DNA from: Nitrospinaceae bacterium
GTDB lineage: Bacteria > Nitrospinota > Nitrospinia > Nitrospinales > VA-1
Length of the DNA stretch: 11,072 bases
Direction of reading: 5' to 3'
Assembly (NCBI GenBank): GCA_029937635.1
Contig: JAPYPM010000062.1
Span: 1 to 11,072 of the forward strand
Both the position numbers and the translations under genes were made by a program. The notes under the pieces were generated by a model, which saw nothing but the letters and a program-made list of their open reading frames with translations, was not told the DNA's origin and did not search any database. Shown here piece after piece: positions 6,795 to 11,072 of the stretch; positions within the stretch are counted from its first letter, which is position 1, and each line of letters starts with the position of its first letter.

Positions 6795-7616
6795 TCAAAA
6801 AACCAATGCCCCAAGCTGTGAAAATGCATCGCCACTTTTCAGTGGAATAAAAACCTCCGCTTGGGCTATGTTATTGGCTGATTGATCCGGGTTTATATTT
6901 ATAAGCTTCGCTCCCCTATTTTTAAGCTCAAGGGCAAGGTAGTCATTGGTGGGTACTGCTCCTGAGCTGCCAACTAGTATGGCAAGATCGACTTCTTTTG
7001 TGAGGAAGTTTTGAAAGTTTTTTTCTTGTTCTGGGTGACCTACATAATCCATATCTCCGAACATCAGGATATGTGGACGAGCAGTCCCACGGCATTGGGG
7101 GCAGATTGGATAGCTGGAAGCTTTCATGGTTTTCCGGTTGAGCTTACAAAGAGGAACTGTTTCTTCAACCCAGAAAACATGTGAACAAACATTAAGACAT
7201 TGGAGCCGCCACATTGATCCGTGTACTTCAAGTATTTTGTTGGTAGAACATCCTGAACGAAGATGATAACCATCCGTGTTAGTAGTATGTATGAAGGCTT
7301 CTGCAAAGTACTTTTTCATCCATTGATCGATGATTTTATAGCCTTCATGGGGTATGTTTTTACTGGCATTTTGTCGCCGCCATTCGTAAAAGGCCCATGC
7401 GTGTGTTAGTTCATTATGGAAGGCCCAGGGGCTCGCTAGATCTTGAGCTTGAAGATTTTTTTCTTTAAATGGAGGAAAGTTTTTCCAATAGCCATCTTTA
7501 TCTCTAAAAGTTGGGATATTCGAATCTGCGCTCATTCCCGCGCTTGTCAGGAATAATGCTCGTTTTGCGTTAGTGATTAACTCTGCCGCTTGCTGGATTA
7601 CTTTATGCGTCACCAT
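6795..7616 (-). CDS. Sir2-family NAD-dependent protein deacylase (divergent sirtuin)
   Basis: Sirtuins remove acyl groups from lysines while cleaving NAD+. This 273-residue product shows the whole family layout: an NAD-binding loop TSAGMSADSNIPTFR (24-38), TTNTDGYH (111-118), the catalytic-His motif EVHG (His 132), a four-Cys zinc site (CLNVC 140-144, CPQC 172-175), RPHILMFGD (180-188), GSSGAVPT (216-223) and ININPD (239-244). Departures from the classical pattern are Ser for the first Gly of GAGxS, Asn for Gly in the SGIP turn, and Thr for Gln in the QNxD motif. I recall a proteobacterial subgroup with a similar FWxxxPP and EcHGSxHHLQC pattern. I chose ATG 7616 because GAGGA lies five bases upstream; ATG 7628 gives four more residues. 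It overlaps the HD gene, so both form one operon. Confidence 0.9.
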   Translation of the reverse strand: MVTHKVIQQAAELITNAKRALFLTSAGMSADSNIPTFRDKDGYWKNFPPFKEKNLQAQDLASPWAFHNELTHAWAFYEWRRQNASKNIPHEGYKIIDQWMKKYFAEAFIHTTNTDGYHLRSGCSTNKILEVHGSMWRLQCLNVCSHVFWVEETVPLCKLNRKTMKASSYPICPQCRGTARPHILMFGDMDYVGHPEQEKNFQNFLTKEVDLAILVGSSGAVPTNDYLALELKNRGAKLININPDQSANNIAQAEVFIPLKSGDAFSQLGALVF

Positions 7617-8256
7617 TCCATTCCTCATAGAAGCGATCCAGATATTTTTTCATAAAGAGATGTCTTTGCTCTGCAAGGTTTTTGGCAGATTGCGTGTTCA
7701 TTCTATCTTTGAGCAATAAAAGTTTTTCGTGAAAATGATTGATTGTATGTCCCTTATTGCTTTTGTAATGTTCAAAACTTTCATGCATAACAGGAGCTTC
7801 GTCTGGGTGATATATCAGTCGATTTTTGTTTCCACCATAGGCAAAGGTCCGTGCAATACCCACTGCCCCTATAGCGTCTAGACGATCAGCATCTTGTACG
7901 ATTTTACCTTCGATCGTGCGCATAGGAGTGGCTACGTTTGCCCCTTTATATGACAATGTTGAAATAATTTCGCACACTGAATCAATTAGCTTGGGCTCTG
8001 CATTATTTGTGTTTAGCCAGCAGGCTGCCTGCTTGGGTCCTGCAGATTCATCCCCATCATTAAATTTCCAATCCGCAATATCGTGGAGCAGGGCAGCAAG
8101 CTCCACGACCACTTGGTCGGCATTTTCTTTTTGAGCAATTTTTTTTGCGATAGACCAGACACGATAGATATGCCACCAATCGTGACCTGAACTGTCGCCA
8201 GCCATCTCTTTTTCTACGTAGAGACGAGTTTTTTCAATAATGTTCTTAGAATTCAT
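7603..8256 (-). CDS. HD-domain metal-dependent phosphohydrolase, YedJ-like
   Basis: This 217-residue protein is an HD-superfamily hydrolase, a cytoplasmic class that cleaves phosphate esters with one or two metal ions. The metal-site motifs are HDWWHIYRVW (His 25, His 29), ALLHDIADWK (His 58, Asp 59) and KIVQDADRLDAIG (Asp 122, Asp 124). The last motif, with GAVGIARTFAYGG after it and HFHEKLLLLKDRMNT later, matches the YedJ-like subgroup, whose substrate is not settled to my knowledge. I chose ATG 8256; a TTG at 8271 would add five residues, and neither has a good ribosome binding site. The last 14 bases overlap the sirtuin start, indicating coupled translation. The gene is divergent from the EcfT-like gene with about 90 bases between the two starts. 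Confidence 0.88.
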   Translation of the reverse strand: MNSKNIIEKTRLYVEKEMAGDSSGHDWWHIYRVWSIAKKIAQKENADQVVVELAALLHDIADWKFNDGDESAGPKQAACWLNTNNAEPKLIDSVCEIISTLSYKGANVATPMRTIEGKIVQDADRLDAIGAVGIARTFAYGGNKNRLIYHPDEAPVMHESFEHYKSNKGHTINHFHEKLLLLKDRMNTQSAKNLAEQRHLFMKKYLDRFYEEWNGDA

Positions 8257-8345
8257 TCTAAGTTTGACCAAGCTGAGGTAATAGATTATTTTACTTAAGT
8301 TACTTTAACATACTGAATATCTTGATATTTTTTAAGGTAAGTGTC

Positions 8346-9032
8346 TTGACTGTTATGACGAGTACCCAAAACTCTGCTTACGACCCGGGAAATTCTATTC
8401 TCCATGCTACTGGAGCAGGTAGTAAAATAGTTTTAGCTCTTGTTTGTATTTTTATTACCGGTGCAGGTGATAGTATTGCGCTTGTGGGTATATTTTTTTT
8501 GTGTCACTTGGGAATGTTGATTTCTGGGACATCTATTTTGGAAGCGTGGAAACGCTTGATGGCCTTAAGAATTATGTTTTTTGTGCTTGGTCTGACACCT
8601 TTGTTTTTGACCCCAGGGACTCCGCTTGTTTTTTTTAGCAAACTTTATCTTTCTGTCACAAAAGAAGGCTTAGAGTGTAGTATTTATTCAGTGTCTAGGC
8701 TGGCATGTATGATTTGGATTTCCATGATCTTGGTGCGGACATCCTCACCACAGTCTCTTATGGAAATAGTTTCCGGTTCAAAGTCAAAGTTTTTTTCGAA
8801 AAGCGAAGCCCTCCAGGAATTTATGCTGGTCGGAATATTGTCGTTTCAGATTTTGCCTCATCTTCTTTTTGAAGCTGAAAAAACAATAGAAACTTGCTGG
8901 CAAAAAGGCAAGGTCAAACATAAACGCAGTCACTTTGAGACGGTGAAAGAAATGGTGAGGTCAATCATAATGTGGGTTGTTGATGTGCTTGCTGATCCGA
9001 AACGAGTTATGGATAGTATTGAAAAACGGTAG
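8346..9032 (+). CDS. EcfT/CbiQ-like transmembrane component of an ECF transporter
   Basis: The 228-residue product looks like the T component of an energy-coupling-factor transporter, the inner-membrane scaffold that couples ATPase subunits to a vitamin- or metal-binding S component. The N-terminus YDPGNSILHATGAGSK (12-27) matches the family's PGxSxLHxLDPRxK signature with the DPR weakened. Hydrophobic helices follow near residues 28-40, 43-60, 75-89, 115-132 and 158-175, with a last one near 203-216. The EAEKTIETCWQKGK segment (176-189) corresponds to the cytoplasmic coupling helix that usually ends in Ala-Arg-Gly; here it is Lys-Gly. The TTG at 8346 is favoured because AAGG (8334-8337) lies eight bases upstream; ATG 8355 and TTG 8322 are alternatives. 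No ATPase or S-component gene is beside it. It converges on cysH with a 40-base gap. Confidence 0.75.
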   Translation: MTVMTSTQNSAYDPGNSILHATGAGSKIVLALVCIFITGAGDSIALVGIFFLCHLGMLISGTSILEAWKRLMALRIMFFVLGLTPLFLTPGTPLVFFSKLYLSVTKEGLECSIYSVSRLACMIWISMILVRTSSPQSLMEIVSGSKSKFFSKSEALQEFMLVGILSFQILPHLLFEAEKTIETCWQKGKVKHKRSHFETVKEMVRSIIMWVVDVLADPKRVMDSIEKR

Positions 9033-9072
9033 TTGTTATTTAGTATTTAAGGAGCAGTTTGTTGATTTTGAT

Positions 9073-9762
9073 CTAAGATCGAGGATGAAGTCCGCATTCT
9101 TTGTGCTCTGGATTTTCCCACCACCATCGTCCTGATCTTACGTCTTCCCCTGTTTCTATTGAGCGTGTGCAAGGGGCGCATCCAATACTCGGGTAGTTCT
9201 TTTTATGGAGAGCATTAATCGGAACATCGTTAGCTTTGATGTATTCTTCGACCATATTTAATGACCAGTCAGCTAATGGGTTGATCTTGATTAAAGAGTT
9301 GTGGTTATCGTCTAGAGCAACTTTGTTGACGTCGACTCGGGTTATCCCTTGCTCTCGTCGAAGGCCCGTGATCCAAGCATCCAAATTAGCAAGTGCTCTG
9401 TTAAGAGGTTTTACCTTACGAATAGTGCAACATTCCTTTCTATTTTCCACGCTTTCGCGAAAGGAAAAAAAACCTTTGTCTTTTTGAAGAATTTCTACTT
9501 CTTCTTTATCAGGGAAATAGGCTTTTATTGTAATCCCGTATTTGGATCGAGCACGTTCCATAACTTCGTAGGTTTCTTCGTGCAAGCGACCGGTGTCCAA
9601 TGTGAATATTGTGATATCTCCCTGTAACCCGGCCAGCAAGTCAATTAAGACCATATCCTCCATGCCAAAGCTGGAAGCGAGCCCCGCTTTTTTGCCATAT
9701 GTATTTTTAGCCCATTGTAATATTTCCTGAGCGGACTTTGACTCAAAATTATTGTAATCCAT
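9073..9762 (-). CDS. cysH: Assimilatory adenylylsulfate/phosphoadenylylsulfate reductase, Fe-S type
   Basis: CysH reduces activated sulfate to sulfite in the cytoplasm, with electrons from thioredoxin or glutaredoxin. The 229-residue product has the PP-loop-like start ASSFGMEDMVL (29-39), TLDTGRLHEETY (54-65), the Cys pair ECCTIRKVKPL (Cys 111, 112), ITGLRREQ (131-138), GCAPCTR (Cys 195, 198) and the C-terminal KECGLH with the catalytic Cys 223. The CC plus CxxC set binds a 4Fe-4S cluster, which marks the bacterial type that mainly uses APS rather than PAPS; substrate preference cannot be settled by eye. The length is normal. The ATG at 9762 has no clear ribosome binding site, but an in-frame TAA lies two codons upstream, so the start is bounded. 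No other sulfate genes (sat, cysI, cysDN) are in the window. Confidence 0.95.
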   Translation of the reverse strand: MDYNNFESKSAQEILQWAKNTYGKKAGLASSFGMEDMVLIDLLAGLQGDITIFTLDTGRLHEETYEVMERARSKYGITIKAYFPDKEEVEILQKDKGFFSFRESVENRKECCTIRKVKPLNRALANLDAWITGLRREQGITRVDVNKVALDDNHNSLIKINPLADWSLNMVEEYIKANDVPINALHKKNYPSIGCAPCTRSIETGEDVRSGRWWWENPEHKECGLHPRS

Positions 9763-9775
9763 GTCTTATGTTTAC

Positions 9776-9789
9776 TACATTTTAATGTA
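9776..9789. promoter_or_regulatory. 14-base dyad just upstream of cysH
   Basis: TACATT-TT-AATGTA is a perfect six-base inverted repeat with a two-base centre, lying 14 to 27 bases before the cysH start. It could be an operator, or its AATGTA arm may be read as a TACATT -10 box on the minus strand. In such AT-rich DNA a short dyad may also be chance. Confidence 0.3.
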
Positions 9790-9891
9790 AAAAGAAAATT
9801 GCGATTAATAGTTGGAAGGACATAAATAATCATCACGAAGGAAAGCTAGATCACCCTTGTTTTATTGTGGGTACCATTCTGGGAATATTTC

Positions 9892-9920
9892 TTGACAGAA
9901 TTCTTACTTATCAGTAGAGT
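9892..9920 (+). promoter_or_regulatory. Sigma-70-like promoter upstream of the HtrA gene
   Basis: A consensus TTGACA (9892-9897) is followed after exactly 17 bases by TAGAGT (9915-9920, 4 of 6 matches to TATAAT). Transcription would begin near 9927 and give a leader of about 210 bases before the protease ATG. A perfect AGAATTCT palindrome (9897-9904) abuts the -35 box and might be an operator. No sigma-E or CpxR-type box is evident. Confidence 0.5.
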
Positions 9921-9946
9921 TTTTTAACTTCTATTATTCTTCTTTG

Positions 9947-9982
9947 CTGAGCTTATTCGCAAATAATTATAGGTAAGCTTAG
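9947..9982 (+). promoter_or_regulatory. Leader hairpin upstream of the HtrA gene
   Basis: CTGAGCTTA (9947-9955) can pair with TAAGCTTAG (9974-9982), nine base pairs including one G-U, around an 18-base loop. It starts about 20 bases after the predicted transcription start. There is no T run after it, so it is not a classical terminator; it may stabilise or regulate the leader, or be chance. Confidence 0.3.
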
Positions 9983-10135
9983 AGCCTAAATCGAATGGCT
10001 TATTTGAGGGATTAGTAGCATTTGCAATATTTACAGTTTATTTTTTTGATTCTCAATTATTTTGGCCGCTCCTGCATAATCAGAAACGCACTAATATTTG
10101 TGTTCATTTAAAAACTCTGATTGATTAAACTACTA

Positions 10136-11072
10136 ATGGGCCACCAGTTTACAAATAACAAACTATTAAGTACGATTATTTTTTTTGCGTGCCTTCTTTT
10201 CTTTTCCTCTAATCCCGTTTATGCAGATTCAACAGGGTCAAACCTTTTAGCCGATCTAGAAGAGGCACTGGTGTCTCTTGCAGACAAGGTTCGTCCATCG
10301 GTAGTAAGTTTGTCAGCATATGTTCCTCCTTCGCCTTCGATTCGCCAGCAGGGCAACAATTCTGGGATGCCAGCCAGTGCAGGTTCAGGCGTTATTATTG
10401 ATGGGATAAATGGAATTATCGTTACTAATGGTCATGTTGTTCGGGGGTCCGGAAAAGTAAAGGTTACCTTGCTTGGTGGGGAAGAGAAGGTAGGTACTGT
10501 TTTGGGAGCAGATGAGGATACAGATATTGCAGTGGTTCAGATTGAAACGGAAAAGCCTTTGTCGACTTCTGTATTGGGTGATTCCTCTGGGCTTAAGATT
10601 GGGCAATTAGTCGTTGCGGTAGGAAATCCATATGGTCTCAACGACACACTGACCTTTGGAATCATCAGCGGTTTGAATAGAGAAAATGTAAACCTTTCAC
10701 GTTATGAAGACTATATTCAGACTGACGCGTCGATTAACCCAGGCAATAGTGGTGGTCCGCTATTAAATATTAGAGGCAATATTATAGGAATTAATACGGC
10801 TATCATCAATTATGCGCAGAGTATCGGTTTTGCCATTCCCTCCAATATTGTTCGTAATGTTGTGGATGACTTGCTTAAATTTGGAGAGGTTCGGCGGGGT
10901 TGGTTGGGTGTTGGTATCGAACTAGTGACTAAGGAAATTGCCCAACAAGTAAAAGGAAAAGCAGGTGAAGGTGTTTGGGTAAACTCTGTTTTTGAAGGGG
11001 ATCCCGCTCACCAGGCAGGAATACGTATTGGAGATGTGATATTGAAAATTGGAGGTACTTCTGTTGGTACAC
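10136..11072 (+). CDS. HtrA/DegP-type periplasmic serine protease (3' end beyond window)
   Basis: The frame is open from ATG 10136 to the right edge, 312 residues. Residues 1-30 are a signal peptide (NNK, then a hydrophobic core, cleavage likely after VYA), so the protein acts in the periplasm. The trypsin-like domain (about 80-245) has a full catalytic triad: His 100 in TNGHVV, Asp 130 in DTDIAVV and Ser 205 in GNSGGPLL, with the oxyanion-hole region VAVGNPYGL before it. A PDZ domain begins near WLGVGIE (256) and includes GVWVNSVFEGDPAHQAGI; it is cut by the window end, and whether a second PDZ follows cannot be seen. Such proteases degrade or refold damaged envelope proteins. The start lacks a strong ribosome binding site, but an in-frame TGA lies five codons upstream. 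DegP and DegQ cannot be told apart here. Confidence 0.93.
   Translation, partial: MGHQFTNNKLLSTIIFFACLLFFSSNPVYADSTGSNLLADLEEALVSLADKVRPSVVSLSAYVPPSPSIRQQGNNSGMPASAGSGVIIDGINGIIVTNGHVVRGSGKVKVTLLGGEEKVGTVLGADEDTDIAVVQIETEKPLSTSVLGDSSGLKIGQLVVAVGNPYGLNDTLTFGIISGLNRENVNLSRYEDYIQTDASINPGNSGGPLLNIRGNIIGINTAIINYAQSIGFAIPSNIVRNVVDDLLKFGEVRRGWLGVGIELVTKEIAQQVKGKAGEGVWVNSVFEGDPAHQAGIRIGDVILKIGGTSVGT

Larger units (their letters stand above)
9763..10135. other. Gene-free divergent spacer between cysH and the HtrA gene
   Basis: These 373 bases separate two divergent genes. I see no open frame with a start and ribosome binding site on either strand. The left end carries the cysH upstream dyad. The middle carries a TTGACA/TAGAGT promoter pointing toward the protease gene, and then a nine-base-pair hairpin in what would be its leader. 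The last 130 bases are plain AT-rich sequence with no clear motif. Confidence 0.6.

Noticed and set aside
6795..8256. Sir2-based antiphage defence system
   Set aside because: The sirtuin keeps the zinc site and catalytic His of protein deacylases, there is no Argonaute, HerA or similar defence partner, and the surroundings are housekeeping genes.
9645..9836. Minus-strand open frame overlapping the cysH start
   Set aside because: It overlaps the conserved N-terminus of cysH in another frame and has no matching family or ribosome binding site.
10385..10606. Minus-strand open frame inside the protease gene
   Set aside because: It lies opposite the catalytic core of the HtrA protease and has no start signal.

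Overview
The window is an AT-rich (very roughly 35-40% GC by eye), densely coded piece of a bacterial chromosome. Signal peptides on two exported proteins, a periplasmic-type HtrA/Deg protease and a membrane-anchored DjlA-like co-chaperone point to a Gram-negative bacterium. No gene present fixes the phylum; a low-GC proteobacterial or Nitrospinota-like lineage is only a guess. There are no RNA genes, transposases, integrases, phage genes or CRISPR repeats that I can see, so this reads as ordinary core and near-core chromosome, not a defence or mobile island.

Layout. Bases 1-109 hold the N-terminus of a very lysine-rich protein running off the left edge (minus). After a 319-base gene-free stretch comes a small Dabb-family protein (429-725, minus). 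A divergent TerB/J-domain co-chaperone (931-1653, plus) ends 9 bases from a convergent block of minus-strand genes: a 76-residue unknown protein (5477-5707), thiamine-monophosphate kinase thiL (4338-5366), and two consecutive CNNM/CorC-type DUF21-CBS membrane proteins (2934-4232 and 1663-2934). The two CNNM genes overlap by one base (TAATG) and are almost certainly translationally coupled.

Further right are an exported DUF1566 (Lcl C-terminal domain) protein (6010-6660, minus), preceded by a striking 20-base-period tandem repeat next to a TATAAT box, and a two-gene unit of a YedJ-like HD-domain hydrolase overlapping a divergent sirtuin (8256 down to 6795, minus). An EcfT/CbiQ-like transmembrane protein (8346-9032, plus) is divergent from the HD gene and convergent with cysH, an iron-sulfur-type APS/PAPS reductase (9073-9762, minus). 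After a 373-base region with a good sigma-70-like promoter, an HtrA/DegP-type serine protease (10136 to the right edge, plus) begins; its catalytic domain is complete and its PDZ domain is cut by the window end.

Functional themes are envelope quality control (HtrA, DjlA-like), divalent-cation handling or membrane homeostasis (CNNM pair), cofactor and sulfur metabolism (thiL, cysH, the ECF T component) and NAD-dependent deacylation (sirtuin). I found no convincing new multi-gene system. The best leads are the HD-sirtuin overlapping pair, the asymmetric CNNM pair, the solitary T component with an altered coupling motif, and the phased repeats upstream of the DUF1566 gene.
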